Below, in pieces: positions 41,283 through 51,853 of a DNA stretch of 64,000 nt; the first letter of the stretch is position 1; every line of letters starts with the position of its first letter. Source of the DNA: an uncultured Collinsella sp. (GTDB lineage: Bacteria > Actinomycetota > Coriobacteriia > Coriobacteriales > Coriobacteriaceae); the NCBI GenBank assembly GCA_902482035.1, contig CABSYW010000004.1:10463-74462 (forward strand), in the 5' to 3' direction. The notes beneath the pieces are model-generated. The model saw only the letters and a list, made by a program, of their open reading frames with translations, did not search any database and was not told the DNA's origin. A program made the translations under genes and the position numbers.

Positions 41283-42005
41283 TTACTTAAGGTAGCCGTC
41301 GGCACGAAGCTTCTTGAGATCGGAATCTTTGACCTCGCAACCGGCGGGCAGCACCATGAACACGCGGTCGCCCACCTCCTTGACCGTGGCACCCAGACCG
41401 CAGGCAAAGCCGTAAGAGAAGTCCAAAACGCGCTTGGCAACTTCGGTGCGTACGCCCACAAAAATCAGTGCGACAGGCTGCTTGGTGCGAACGCGGCGCA
41501 CCACGGTCTCCACGTCGTCATAGCTCTCGGGGCGCAGGACATAGGCCGGCAGCTGCGGTGTGGCGTTGATGATATTGCTCGCATAGGCCGAGGCATCGCT
41601 CGGTGCAGGCGCAGGCGCAGCGGCGGCACGGGCGCGGGTGTTCTCGGCGTAGCTCGACGGCGTGTCATAGGCACCAGGACGATAACCGCTCGCAACACTG
41701 TCCTGCGAGCGCGAAGGCGGGTTATACGTCGTGGCATGGCGGGAGTCATCGCCGACCAGCTGCCCGGAGCGTGTATACACGGCAACCGACTCAGCTTCAC
41801 CACGGCGCGTCTGACCAAGCAGGCCGTTGCTCGGCTCGTCTTGGGTGTAGAAGCCCTCGCCCGAAGCACCGCTGTAGCCGTTGCCCTGATAGCCATCGTC
41901 ATAGCCATCATCGTAGCCGTAGTCGTCGTCCTGGCCATAACCCTGGTCGTAACCCTGCTGGCCGCCCAGGTGCATCTTATTTTTAATCTCGTCAAGGAAG
42001 CCCAT
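41283..42005 (-). CDS. sepF: Cell division protein SepF
   Basis: 240 residues. N-terminal membrane-anchoring helix MGFLDEIKNKM, a long Gly/Tyr/Asp-rich disordered linker (about 15-150), then the conserved SepF domain including VALIFVGVR and RVLDFSYGFACGL. SepF anchors and bundles FtsZ at the membrane where FtsA is absent, as here. GAGAGGA precedes ATG 42005. Confidence 0.93.
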   Translation of the reverse strand: MGFLDEIKNKMHLGGQQGYDQGYGQDDDYGYDDGYDDGYQGNGYSGASGEGFYTQDEPSNGLLGQTRRGEAESVAVYTRSGQLVGDDSRHATTYNPPSRSQDSVASGYRPGAYDTPSSYAENTRARAAAAPAPAPSDASAYASNIINATPQLPAYVLRPESYDDVETVVRRVRTKQPVALIFVGVRTEVAKRVLDFSYGFACGLGATVKEVGDRVFMVLPAGCEVKDSDLKKLRADGYLK

Positions 42006-42065
42006 GGTTGTGTCCTCTCGCGGTTTAGTGCAGGCGCCCCGATAATCAGTGCGCACTTCAGAGCC

Positions 42066-42803
42066 TTATTTTACTGCAAACTCCGGGCTAAATACTACCC
42101 TGCCCAGGCGAACGAGCGTAGAGCCCTCCTCAAGGGCAGGCTCAAAGTCTTCGCTCATGCCGCAGGAAAGCTCAGGCAGGTTCAAATCGGGATGCGCCGC
42201 CTCCAGCTCATCCCTCAGCTCACGAAGCCCCGCAAAGGTGCGGCGTGCCACATCCTTATTCCCCCGGGGCGCCATAGTCATAAGCCCCTGTACGCAAATT
42301 CCCTCAAGTTCCGCAAGCTCACCCGCGGCGGCGCGAATCTCATCGGGCGAAAAGCCTCCCTTCGACTCCTCACCACTCACATTGACCTCAATGAGCACAC
42401 GCTGGGGGCCGGCGAGTTCGCCTGCCTCAATCTTGCGGGCAGCACGGCTCGAGATCGCCTGCGCCAGATGCAGCGAACCCACCGAGTGAATCAGCTCGGC
42501 TGAGCCCAGCACCGCATTGATCTTATTGGTCTGCAGGTTGCCGATCATATCGAAGCGCACCTCGGGCAGCTCCGGATGCTCCGCCAAACCTGTGAGCTTG
42601 CGAACCAGCTCCTGCGGGCGATTCTCGGCAAAATGGCGATACCCCGCCTGGATGGCGGCAACGGTCTCATCGACACCAACGGTCTTGGACACGGCAATGA
42701 GGCGCGCGGCGTCGTGGGGACGGCCCGCGCGATCGAGCGCCGCATAAAAACGTTCCAGAATCTGCTCACGGCGAGCGCGCATCAAGTCCAAATAGTTATC
42801 CAT
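42066..42803 (-). CDS. yggS: PLP homeostasis protein YggS
   Basis: 245 residues of the YggS/PROSC family, single-domain PLP carrier with Lys40 in LIAVSKTVG, HFAENRPQEL and the C-terminal LSCGMSEDFEPALEEGSTLVRLG. Controls free PLP and amino-acid balance; commonly found upstream of sepF. ATG 42803 follows GGAGG. In this genome pst-phoU lies between it and pgeF. Confidence 0.93.
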   Translation of the reverse strand: MDNYLDLMRARREQILERFYAALDRAGRPHDAARLIAVSKTVGVDETVAAIQAGYRHFAENRPQELVRKLTGLAEHPELPEVRFDMIGNLQTNKINAVLGSAELIHSVGSLHLAQAISSRAARKIEAGELAGPQRVLIEVNVSGEESKGGFSPDEIRAAAGELAELEGICVQGLMTMAPRGNKDVARRTFAGLRELRDELEAAHPDLNLPELSCGMSEDFEPALEEGSTLVRLGRVVFSPEFAVK

Positions 42804-42922
42804 TGCCAATCGCCTCCGCTGACAGCCAAACAAGTAGTCCCATGCTAACGCAAGAGCGCAGCCCCGCATGTGCAAGGCCGCGCTCACTTAGGTATTTACA
42901 ATCTTTCGACGAACGGGGCTAC

Positions 42923-43780
42923 TTACTCTTCGTCGTCCTCGCCATCGTCCTCATCCTCAAGACGATCGAGCAGGTAGCGAAGACCCTCGCTGACCTCGTT
43001 AACGGGCACCTTGGCAACGTAGTGCGCGTCGACGGCGGGCCTCATGATAACACCCTCGCCCGAAGGCACACGCATGCTCTCGAGCTCATCCTCATCAGTG
43101 CGGGCGATATCGCCGGCATTCATGCGCTGACCAGTCAACAGGAAGGTCAGACGGCAAGCGGCATCGATGGAAATCGAGGCGATGCGATCGAGGTAGCGCG
43201 AAACCATAATGGCGCGGCGCAGGTCGTCATAGTTGCTGTCGTCGTCCATAAAATCGCCCGTGTCCATGCGGTTAAAGGTGCGGAAGAACTTCTCGTAGGC
43301 GGCGTGCACTGGCTCGTCCTCGACGGCCAGGTTGCAGATGATGGACATATCATTGGTGACGAGCGCGGAAAGCGAAGAGCCCAGCACCTGGTAGACGGCC
43401 TCAGCCTCGGCCTCGACCGTGCCGACAAGCTCCTTGGGCAGCGAGATGTCGGCCTTGATCATATGACGCGTGGCACGGCAGATCTGACGGACCTTATCGG
43501 TCATGCGCTGCAGGTTAAAGTCAACGTAGATGATCGTCTGAAGCAGGCGGAAGTCGGAGGCGACCGGTGACTGCGTGGCGATCAGGTTGTAGCACACGGC
43601 CTCCAGGTTAGCGCAGCGCGCGTCAATCGAAAGCGTGCGCTTCTTGGTCTTGGTGGCGAGTTTGCGGTCGTCGGTCACATAGGCCTTAACGGCATCGTGG
43701 AGGGCCAGATCGACGGCCTCGTAGATGCTCAGCATCTCGTGGCGGGCCTCGATGAGCTGACGGGAAAACAGTTTACGCAT
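42923..43780 (-). CDS. phoU: Phosphate-signalling protein PhoU
   Basis: 285 residues, two PhoU helical repeats (about 1-110 and 115-235), longer than the usual ~220 because of an added region and an acidic tail (EDEDDGEDDEE). Inhibits the Pho regulon and Pst activity when phosphate is plentiful. ATG 43780 follows GGAGTG. It ends the pst operon, 119 bases before yggS. No phoR/phoB pair is in the window. Confidence 0.92.
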   Translation of the reverse strand: MRKLFSRQLIEARHEMLSIYEAVDLALHDAVKAYVTDDRKLATKTKKRTLSIDARCANLEAVCYNLIATQSPVASDFRLLQTIIYVDFNLQRMTDKVRQICRATRHMIKADISLPKELVGTVEAEAEAVYQVLGSSLSALVTNDMSIICNLAVEDEPVHAAYEKFFRTFNRMDTGDFMDDDSNYDDLRRAIMVSRYLDRIASISIDAACRLTFLLTGQRMNAGDIARTDEDELESMRVPSGEGVIMRPAVDAHYVAKVPVNEVSEGLRYLLDRLEDEDDGEDDEE

Positions 43781-43872
43781 GGTTCACTCCAATCAGTTGG
43801 GTGCGGTCATGCCGCCCGCACAGTGAATACGCACCGGACCAGATCCGATCGGCTTGGGACTAGTCGCACCGA

Positions 43873-44676
<804 letters not shown>

Positions 44677-44688
44677 GGGACTCCTTAA

Positions 44689-45594
44689 CTAGCGACGCTT
44701 ACGCGACAGGAAGCGCGCAAACAGGTTGAAGGCCAAAATGATCACCATCAGCAAGAGCGCGGTGCCGTAGGCTGTGTTCATGTTGATGCCGTCGTTGGCA
44801 AGCAGGTACAGGTGAACCGTCATGGGGCGGCCGGAATCGAGCGGCGAGATAGGTAGATTGATGGCCTGACCCATGGTGTAGAGCACCACCGCGGTCTCGC
44901 CAATGGCACGGCCGATGGCGAGGACGATGCCCGTGGCAATACGGCCAAAGGCAGAAGGAAGCACGATCTTGGAGACAACCTGCCACTTGGTGGCGCCCAG
45001 GCCGTACGCGCCCCAACGGATATAGCGCGGAACGGCGCGAATGGCCTCTTCGGTGGTGCGCATGACGATGGGCAGCATCAGAAGCGCCAGCGCCAGAGCG
45101 GCAGAGACCATCGAAAGGCCCAGGCCCATGGCCTCGACAAACAAGGCGTAGCCAAACAGGCCCATAACGATGGAGGGCACCGAGGCCAAAGCGTCAGCAG
45201 CGTAGCGAATGAGCTCGACGATCTTGCCCTGCTTGGCGTACTCGGCCAGATAGACGGCTGCCAGCACAGCGATCGGCGTGCAGATAAGCATGGCGAGCAC
45301 CGTCACATAGACGGTCGAGACGATCGTGGGCCAAATACCGCCCTCGGCGTTGACGCCCTGGGGCCAACCGAAGATAAAGTCGAGCGAGATGTGTGGCAGG
45401 CCGTTGATGACCACGTAGGCGATGATAGCGACCAGCACCAGCGTGGTGATGTATGCCGCGGCACGGAACACGCCAAGCATGATCTTGTTGGACAGGTCCT
45501 TGTTGATGCGGCCCTTCTTGCCGTGGGAAAGGGCACGCTTGATGCGCTCGCGCGACGAGGTCGTATCGACCGTCGTGTCAACGGAATCGGACAT
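44689..45594 (-). CDS. pstA: Phosphate ABC permease PstA
   Basis: 301 residues with about six transmembrane helices. The EAA-type loop near YGLGATKWQVVSKIVLPSA and PSIVMGLFGYALFVEAMGL are typical of PstA. Pairs with PstC. Its start is 3 bases after the pstC stop, so translation is coupled. Confidence 0.95.
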   Translation of the reverse strand: MSDSVDTTVDTTSSRERIKRALSHGKKGRINKDLSNKIMLGVFRAAAYITTLVLVAIIAYVVINGLPHISLDFIFGWPQGVNAEGGIWPTIVSTVYVTVLAMLICTPIAVLAAVYLAEYAKQGKIVELIRYAADALASVPSIVMGLFGYALFVEAMGLGLSMVSAALALALLMLPIVMRTTEEAIRAVPRYIRWGAYGLGATKWQVVSKIVLPSAFGRIATGIVLAIGRAIGETAVVLYTMGQAINLPISPLDSGRPMTVHLYLLANDGINMNTAYGTALLLMVIILAFNLFARFLSRKRR

Positions 45595-45597
45595 AGC

Positions 45598-46524
45598 CTA
45601 CCCCCTCTTCTTCTTGGAAATCAGACGGACGATGCCCACCAGCGTGGCGGAGATGATAAACAGGACCACGCCCATGCCGAACAGCGCCGAGCGATGCAGA
45701 CCCGAGGAATAGCTCATGTCGAGCGCAATCTGGCTCGTGAGCGTCGAGATGGGGCTCGCAATGCTGTCGGGAATAACCGGGGCGTTACCCACGACCATGA
45801 GCACGGCCATGGTCTCGCCGATGGCACGGCCCATACCCAGCACGATGGCATCCACGATACCCAGCTTGGCGGCAGGTAACACGACCTTATAGATGGTCTG
45901 CCACTTAGTAGCACCCATGGCATACGATGCCTCGCGAATGCCCATGGGAATGGAATTGAGAGCATCGATGGTAAGCGTCGTGATGGTAGGGACGATCATG
46001 ATGGCGAGCACGAACCACGCTGTCAGCGCACCAAAACCAAGACCACCGGTCAGTTGCGCGATAAACGGACGAATGATGATCATGCCAAAGAAACCATAGA
46101 TGATAGAAGGGATGCCGGCCAACAGGTCAACGGCAGGGCTGATGAGCTTGCGCACGCGCTTGCTGGCGATCTCGACCAGGTACACGGCCGTACCTACGCC
46201 CAGCGGCACGCCCATGGCGAGCGCACCGACGGTCACCAGACCTGAGCCGGCAAGCAGCGACATGATGCCGTAGTGGCCCTCAGAGGGCGCCCACGTAAAG
46301 CTAAAGAAGTCCGCCAGACCGATGTCGGTAAAGACGGGCAGCGCCGAGTATGTGGTAAAGACAAAAATCAGGATGACGGTAACGACCGCCAAGAACGCGC
46401 AGGCAAAGAAGATCCACTGCAGCGCCTTCTCCTTGATATAGGTACTGCGCGATACGAGCGCCAGCTCGCGCTTCTTGGGCGCCTGAGCATTCTGCTCAGT
46501 CTGGGAGTTTTCATGTGCTTCCAT
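45598..46524 (-). CDS. pstC: Phosphate ABC permease PstC
   Basis: 308 residues. PstC-type features: GIPSIIYGFFGMIIIRPF and YAMGATKWQTIYKVVLPAAKLG. The start chosen is ATG 46524, one base after the pstS TAG, with AAGGGGAG inside the end of pstS; GTG 46533 is also in frame but lies on the ribosome-binding site. Confidence 0.95.
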   Translation of the reverse strand: MEAHENSQTEQNAQAPKKRELALVSRSTYIKEKALQWIFFACAFLAVVTVILIFVFTTYSALPVFTDIGLADFFSFTWAPSEGHYGIMSLLAGSGLVTVGALAMGVPLGVGTAVYLVEIASKRVRKLISPAVDLLAGIPSIIYGFFGMIIIRPFIAQLTGGLGFGALTAWFVLAIMIVPTITTLTIDALNSIPMGIREASYAMGATKWQTIYKVVLPAAKLGIVDAIVLGMGRAIGETMAVLMVVGNAPVIPDSIASPISTLTSQIALDMSYSSGLHRSALFGMGVVLFIISATLVGIVRLISKKKRG

Positions 46525-46525
46525 G

Positions 46526-47362
46526 CTACTCACTCCCCTTCTCGTCGTTGGTGACGGGAATAAAGCCCGCCTCGCGAATCTGCTTATCCATCTTTTCGGA
46601 CGTCACGTAGTCGATGTAATCCTGCGCCTGCTGCGAAGGCGCACCCTTCACAAAGAAGTAAAGGTCGCGCGAGATGGGATAGCCGCCGCTCGCGACCGTC
46701 TTCTCGGATGCCTCAACATGATTGACCGAGACGGCCTTGACCGAGGTCTTGGCGTTGAGACTATCGACGAAGCCCAGCGAGATGTAGCCAATAGCGCCAC
46801 GCGAGCGGGACACAACATCGCGTACCTGGCCCGTACCCGAAAGAACGGCCGAGCGGCGATCGAACGGCGTGCCGTCCATCACGATGGTACGGAAGGCCTC
46901 GCGCGTACCGGACGCCTCGTCTCGGTTGATGACCTGAATCCTCAGGTCCTCGCCACCGACCTCTTTCCAATTGGTAATCTTGCCGGCGTAGATATCGCGG
47001 AGCTGCTCGGTCGAGAGGTTATCGACGGGGTTATCGTCGTTCACGATGACCGCAATACCGTCGTGGGCAATGACGATGGGAGTCAGGCCCAGATCCTGTT
47101 CGTCGGCATTGAGTCCACGGGAGGAGCTGGCGATATCGGCCGTGCCGGCGCTGACGGCCTCGATGCCAGCGGAAGAACCCAAACCGGAAACGAGCACGTC
47201 GATGCCGGTCTCCTCCTTAAAGCCCTCGGCCGCAATCTCGGCGATAGGAAGGCAGGTCGTGGAGCCAGCGACGGTAATGGAAGAGGTAGAAGATCCCGAA
47301 GAACAGGCGCACAGCGTAAGCGTAAGCACAGCGGCGCTCAGGACCGATACGATCTTTCTCAT
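46526..47362 (-). CDS. pstS: Phosphate-binding lipoprotein PstS
   Basis: 278 residues with a lipobox ending at Cys20 (LCAC). Phosphate-site segments: AGSTTCLPIAE, SSRGLNADE, RDEASGTREAF. Captures phosphate outside the membrane. Its ATG overlaps the pgeF stop as ATGA (47362-47359) and has no strong ribosome-binding site of its own, so it depends on translation of pgeF. Confidence 0.95.
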   Translation of the reverse strand: MRKIVSVLSAAVLTLTLCACSSGSSTSSITVAGSTTCLPIAEIAAEGFKEETGIDVLVSGLGSSAGIEAVSAGTADIASSSRGLNADEQDLGLTPIVIAHDGIAVIVNDDNPVDNLSTEQLRDIYAGKITNWKEVGGEDLRIQVINRDEASGTREAFRTIVMDGTPFDRRSAVLSGTGQVRDVVSRSRGAIGYISLGFVDSLNAKTSVKAVSVNHVEASEKTVASGGYPISRDLYFFVKGAPSQQAQDYIDYVTSEKMDKQIREAGFIPVTNDEKGSE

Positions 47363-48159
47363 AGCATCACGCCGATCGCAGCATGGCGCCCACAGGTGCC
47401 GTTCTCGTTACGGTAGGAATAAAAGCGGTCGTTCTGACGCACAGTCGAAAGCTGGGTATCCACGATATTATCCGCGTCGACACCGATATCTACCAGCGCC
47501 TCGCAAATGGCAGCGGAAAGATTGAGCATGCGAGAGGTGCTCGCATCGATGCACGAGAACTCGGCGGCAAAGCGATCCATGAGTTCCTGGGATACCTCAT
47601 ATTCGTCACCCAAGATATGGGGGCCGATATAGGCGGAAACGTCGCTCGCATCGCAGCCGGCAGCATCGCAAAGCGCCTGGCACGCCTTGGCAGAAATACG
47701 TGCAATCGTGCCCTTCCAACCGGAGTGCACCACGGCAAATCCGCCAGGGGCCACCAGCACCACGGGAACACAGTCGGCAAAGCAGAGCAGCACGGGCACG
47801 TTATGCGCCGTACAGACGATGGCATCGCAGCCCTCGGCAATCTGCTCGCGGACGTCCTCAAGGTCATCGGCGCCGTTCGAGGTCACCGCAACGATATGGT
47901 CACCATGGACCTGATTGGGAACGAGCAGGTTGTGCTCGCACTCGGCGGCACCCATAGCCTCGAGCGCGCGACGACGATTTTCTTGAACAGCAAAGGGGTC
48001 ATCGCCAACATGCGAGCCCAAGTTGAGTGAGGAGTACGCATCTTCGGAAACACCACCGGCGCGCTCAGTGAAGGCAAAGCGAACATCGGATGTCGCGCCC
48101 TCCACCAACGTAACTCCATCATGGTCGACACGCGAAACGTTGTCCGCACGTGCTGCCAT
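47359..48159 (-). CDS. pgeF: Polyphenol oxidase / purine nucleoside phosphorylase family protein PgeF (YfiH)
   Basis: 266 residues of the multicopper-type family now seen as purine nucleoside phosphorylase/peptidoglycan editing factor. Metal-binding motifs: NQVHGD, FADCVPV and VHSGWKG. Normally follows ftsZ in the division cluster, as here. ATG 48159 follows AGGAGG. The stop overlaps pstS by four bases (ATGA), tying the two genes together. Confidence 0.92.
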   Translation of the reverse strand: MAARADNVSRVDHDGVTLVEGATSDVRFAFTERAGGVSEDAYSSLNLGSHVGDDPFAVQENRRRALEAMGAAECEHNLLVPNQVHGDHIVAVTSNGADDLEDVREQIAEGCDAIVCTAHNVPVLLCFADCVPVVLVAPGGFAVVHSGWKGTIARISAKACQALCDAAGCDASDVSAYIGPHILGDEYEVSQELMDRFAAEFSCIDASTSRMLNLSAAICEALVDIGVDADNIVDTQLSTVRQNDRFYSYRNENGTCGRHAAIGVML

Positions 48160-48314
48160 ACTAAAGCCTCCTAATAACACAAGTACCGCGGCATCGCCGC
48201 TACAGCCAGCGTTTATACGACTGTTATACTTCTCTTAAAGGATACCTGCTGCGCTGGAGGCAATCGTAAAGGGAACGTAAGGAGATTGGAGGTTCTAGTT
48301 TACAAAGTCGAAAT

Positions 48315-48343
48315 AAAAAGGGCGCGTCCATACGGACACGCCC
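48315..48343 (-). terminator. Terminator of ftsZ
   Basis: Arms 48320-48329 and 48334-48343 (10 bp, one mismatch/wobble), followed on the minus strand by TTTTTATTT. Confidence 0.85.
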
Positions 48344-48369
48344 CTGTGCACAACAATGCAAAGAACGAC

Positions 48370-49524
48370 TTAGAAGCTGCCGCGCTTCAGGAAGTCGGGA
48401 AGCTCGAACTGATCGTTGCCGAAGTTAGGAAGCTCGGTGCCACCGACGTTGCGGGTCGGAGCGGCCTGAGCCGGACTGGTGGCCGGAGCGGTGCGCTGCG
48501 GCTCAGCGGAGGCAGCTGCCTTGCTCTGAGACTGCTGAGCAGCAAAGAGCTCGTCCTGACGGTTGACGTTGGAGTCGGAGAAGCCCGTAGCGATGACGGT
48601 GATACGCACCTGATCGCCCAGGGACTCGTCGACAACGGTACCGAAGATGATGTTGGCCTCGGGGTCGACGGCGTTGGCGACAACGTCGGCGGCGTCGCTG
48701 ATCTCCTGGATGCCCAGGTCCTTGGAACCGGCGATGGAGAGCAGCACGCGCGTGGCACCATCGATGGAGCTCTCGAGCAGCGGGCTGGAGATGGCCTGCT
48801 GGGCAGCATCGACGGCACGGGTATCCCCAGAAGAGGTACCGATACCCATCATGGCGGTACCGGCCTGCTTCATGATGGTCTTAACATCGGCGAAGTCCAG
48901 GTTGATGATACCGGGGACGGTGATGAGGTCGGTGATACCCTGGGTGCCCTGGGAAAGGACGCCATCGGCAATCGCGAAGGCCTCGAGCATGGTGGTCTTC
49001 TTCTCGGCGATGTCGAGCAGCTTATCGTTAGGGATGACGATCATGGTGTCGACGCAATCGGAGAGGGTCTTAATGCCCTCCTCGGCGCTCTTCTTGCGCT
49101 TGCGGCCCTCGAAGGTGAAGGGCTTGGTCACGACGGCGACGGTCAGCGCACCGACCTCGTTCATCGCGATATCGGCAACGATGGGAGCGGCGCCGGTACC
49201 GGTGCCACCGCCCTCGCCGCAGGTGATGAACACCATGTCGGCGCCAGCGAGCGCCTCGGCAATGTCGTCGCGGGACTCATCGGCAGCCTTGCGGCCAACC
49301 TCGGGGTTGGCGCCGGCGCCCAGGCCGCGGGTAAGGTCGGTGCCGATGTGCACCTTGATATCGGCATCAGAGATCGCGAGTGCCTGAGCATCGGTGTTGA
49401 TGGCAACAAACTCGACGCCGCGGATGCCCTCTTCGATCATTCGATTGACCGCGTTGGTACCGCCGCCGCCGACGCCGACCACCTTAATGACGGCAAGGTA
49501 GTTGTTGATCTCTGTCTCGTGCAT
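48370..49524 (-). CDS. ftsZ: Cell division GTPase FtsZ
   Basis: 384 residues. The tubulin-type GTPase motifs are present: VVGVGGGGTNAVNRM, the GGGTGTGAAP T4 loop (about 105) and NLDFADVKTIM. A variable linker rich in Ala/Ser/Pro ends in the conserved C-terminal peptide ELPDFLKRGSF, which binds SepF. ATG 49524 follows GGAGGA. The 200-base gap to ftsQ likely carries a separate promoter, and a terminator follows. Confidence 0.97.
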   Translation of the reverse strand: MHETEINNYLAVIKVVGVGGGGTNAVNRMIEEGIRGVEFVAINTDAQALAISDADIKVHIGTDLTRGLGAGANPEVGRKAADESRDDIAEALAGADMVFITCGEGGGTGTGAAPIVADIAMNEVGALTVAVVTKPFTFEGRKRKKSAEEGIKTLSDCVDTMIVIPNDKLLDIAEKKTTMLEAFAIADGVLSQGTQGITDLITVPGIINLDFADVKTIMKQAGTAMMGIGTSSGDTRAVDAAQQAISSPLLESSIDGATRVLLSIAGSKDLGIQEISDAADVVANAVDPEANIIFGTVVDESLGDQVRITVIATGFSDSNVNRQDELFAAQQSQSKAAASAEPQRTAPATSPAQAAPTRNVGGTELPNFGNDQFELPDFLKRGSF

Positions 49525-49645
49525 GTCGGTCCTCCGAACAAAGGTTATAGCCATAGCATGGGTCGACCCCTGCGCACATTAACCTTCAGGTTGAAAGTAA
49601 ATGCAAAGGTAAACCGTATTATGTTTGCACATTATGAACGTATCA

Positions 49646-49659
49646 GTCAAATAATTGAC
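49646..49659. promoter_or_regulatory. Palindrome upstream of ftsZ
   Basis: GTCAAATAATTGAC in the 200-base ftsQ-ftsZ gap, near several AT-rich -10-like sequences (CATAAT). Possible regulator site for ftsZ transcription. Confidence 0.3.
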
Positions 49660-49723
49660 CGTGAAAACCAAACAAACCAGATAAACGGCGTGGTATGGCC
49701 CCTCAACAAAGCATCAACCAGCG

Positions 49724-50980
49724 CTACGAGGTCGGAGCGTTCCTAAATGTATAGTTACCCGGAGAGCGCACATTGATGTACGTTACGCCCTCTACCTGCG
49801 AAAGCAGCTTGGTGACTACGCGCTCCTTCTTGACGATATCGTTCGAATCGCCCAGCGACACCTCAATGCCGTTATTGAGGTTTGCCGAGATGGCTTCGAC
49901 CGAAGGCGTGGAAATATCCTTGACTTGTTCCAAGAACTCGCTCGAAAAACCACGCACATAATCCAAGCCAGCCTTAACGGCCTTGGAGCTCACCGCCTGG
50001 CCGGAAACCGGAGCGACATCCGCCGAGACATCAGTCAACAACACCGCGCCATAGTGCTTAGCGAGCGCCAGCGCGGCATCAATGCCGGTCAGGGTATTTG
50101 AGCCCTGCCCTGTCGTGATGACGTTGCCCTGGCCATCCACTTCGACCGACGTCGACAGCGGGGCGATCCAGGTGTCATCATCCCCGATGGCCCAGGCAAG
50201 GTCATCGGAGCTGATATAGGCAATTGCGATGACCTTGCGCTCCATAGGCGTAATGATGAGCGTATGCGGGAACTGGCGCTGGACATCCACGCCCGAGACC
50301 CACGGGTTCTGCTTGAGGTCCTCGGTAATCTGGTCGGGATCGACGTTAAAAAGCGACGTTCCCTCGGGCAAATCGATCAGCTGGATAGCATCGTGCTTCG
50401 TCACATGCTCGCTGCCTTGAATCTGAATATCAGTGGCGGTAAACAATCCAGAGTTGATCACCACGACGGCAACGACGACGAGCACGGCCAAGACGGCCAG
50501 AACGCCGCCCACGATTTTGCCTTTGCCTGTAACGAGAGAAGCGGCGTCTGACGTTTTATTTGCCATCGCCCCAAGTGAAGACAACGGGTTGACGCCTTTT
50601 TTACCCGAAGGCTTCTTGGCGGTAGCCGGCACCGATGTCAGCGAGCGCGGTTTCGATGCGCCCAGCGTGCGACCCGGACGCGCCGCCTTAGTTCCCGTCG
50701 AGGGCTTAGGAGTTGCCATGGGACGGGCAGGCTTGGCGCCCATAACAGGCTTTGACGTCACCGAGGGACGCGAGGACTTTTTTGCGGCCGGACGATTGCC
50801 GAGCTGCGAGCCGACAACCGGACGCCCGGCCTGTCGTGCATGCCCGACAGACTTAGAGTGCGCGACGGTATTGCGTTGAGGTTTGGCAGGCGCGCCGGAA
50901 CGCCCTCCGGCGCGGCGGAAGGTGGGTTTCGATGCTCTAGAAGCCGAGGAATTTAACTTCCGGTCTGAGCTCGATGCCAT
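49724..50980 (-). CDS. ftsQ: Cell division protein FtsQ/DivIB
   Basis: 418 residues. About 150 basic, Ala/Pro/Lys-rich disordered residues at the N-terminus, one transmembrane helix (VGGVLAVLAVLVVVAVVVI), then a POTRA domain (FTATDIQIQGSEHVTKHDAIQL) and the FtsQ domain. Links divisome parts outside the membrane. The start (ATG 50980, GGGAGG) lies inside the 3' end of murB, giving a 44-base overlap. Confidence 0.9.
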   Translation of the reverse strand: MASSSDRKLNSSASRASKPTFRRAGGRSGAPAKPQRNTVAHSKSVGHARQAGRPVVGSQLGNRPAAKKSSRPSVTSKPVMGAKPARPMATPKPSTGTKAARPGRTLGASKPRSLTSVPATAKKPSGKKGVNPLSSLGAMANKTSDAASLVTGKGKIVGGVLAVLAVLVVVAVVVINSGLFTATDIQIQGSEHVTKHDAIQLIDLPEGTSLFNVDPDQITEDLKQNPWVSGVDVQRQFPHTLIITPMERKVIAIAYISSDDLAWAIGDDDTWIAPLSTSVEVDGQGNVITTGQGSNTLTGIDAALALAKHYGAVLLTDVSADVAPVSGQAVSSKAVKAGLDYVRGFSSEFLEQVKDISTPSVEAISANLNNGIEVSLGDSNDIVKKERVVTKLLSQVEGVTYINVRSPGNYTFRNAPTS

Positions 50981-51848
50981 ACGCCTCCCTCACCTTTCCG
51001 TGCACATGTCTGATAACCGCGGCAACGTCATCGGCCGAGGCGGTTCCGTTATTAACGATAAAATTAGCGTGAACGGGCGAAACTTCCGCGCCGCCAATCG
51101 AAAAACCCTTTAATCCACAATCCTCGATAAGCTTGCCCACACTCGCATCGGGCGGGTTGCGAAAGACCGACCCGCAGGATGCGCGACCCATGGGCTGCGT
51201 ACGCTTGCGCCTCGTCAGGTACCGCTCCATGCGCTCGCGAATGTCGGCCTTGGGCGCCGGTTTAAGCTTGAGCACGCACTCGAGGATAATCTCATTGCGG
51301 GGAAGGCTACATTCGCGGTAGCCCCAAGTGATCTCGGACCCCGCATAATGCTTGATACCGGATGCCGGGTCAAACGTTACGACATCCTCAACCAGCGAGC
51401 CAATCCACTCGGTCCGTGTGCCTGCATTCATAGATATCGCACCGCCAACCGAGCCAGGGATGCCAACGGCAAACTCAAGGCCCGAGAGGCTACGCGACAG
51501 GGCATCGTTGACCAGGCGCGCAAACATCACGCCCGCACCGACCGTCAGCGTACAACCGTCATCGGCAACAACCGTGCGCTGAAACTCACGTCCGAGCGAA
51601 ATGACGGCACCGCGATAACCGCCATCGGCAACCAGCAGATTGGAGCCCTTGCCGATGATGACCCACGGCACCTGCTCGCGATCGAGCACCGCCACGGCGC
51701 GGCGGAGGGCATGATAGCTATGGCACGTCACAAAGAGGTCGGCCTTGCCGCCGATACGATAGCTCGTATGACGCGCAAGGCGCTCGTCCTCGATCACATC
51801 CGTGTCGATCATGCCCGAGAGCGCCATGACGGCGTTAAACAGACCCAT
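50937..51848 (-). CDS. murB: UDP-N-acetylenolpyruvoylglucosamine reductase
   Basis: 303 residues. FAD-binding HTSYRIGGKADLFV and VIIGKGSNLLVADGG, GIPGSVGGAISMNAG, and the catalytic Ser loop GRASCGSVFRNP. Reduces the enolpyruvyl group to make UDP-MurNAc. ATG 51848 is 5 bases after the murC stop. Type I MurB. Confidence 0.96.
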   Translation of the reverse strand: MGLFNAVMALSGMIDTDVIEDERLARHTSYRIGGKADLFVTCHSYHALRRAVAVLDREQVPWVIIGKGSNLLVADGGYRGAVISLGREFQRTVVADDGCTLTVGAGVMFARLVNDALSRSLSGLEFAVGIPGSVGGAISMNAGTRTEWIGSLVEDVVTFDPASGIKHYAGSEITWGYRECSLPRNEIILECVLKLKPAPKADIRERMERYLTRRKRTQPMGRASCGSVFRNPPDASVGKLIEDCGLKGFSIGGAEVSPVHANFIVNNGTASADDVAAVIRHVHGKVREAYGIELRPEVKFLGF

Positions 51849-51853
51849 TAGAC

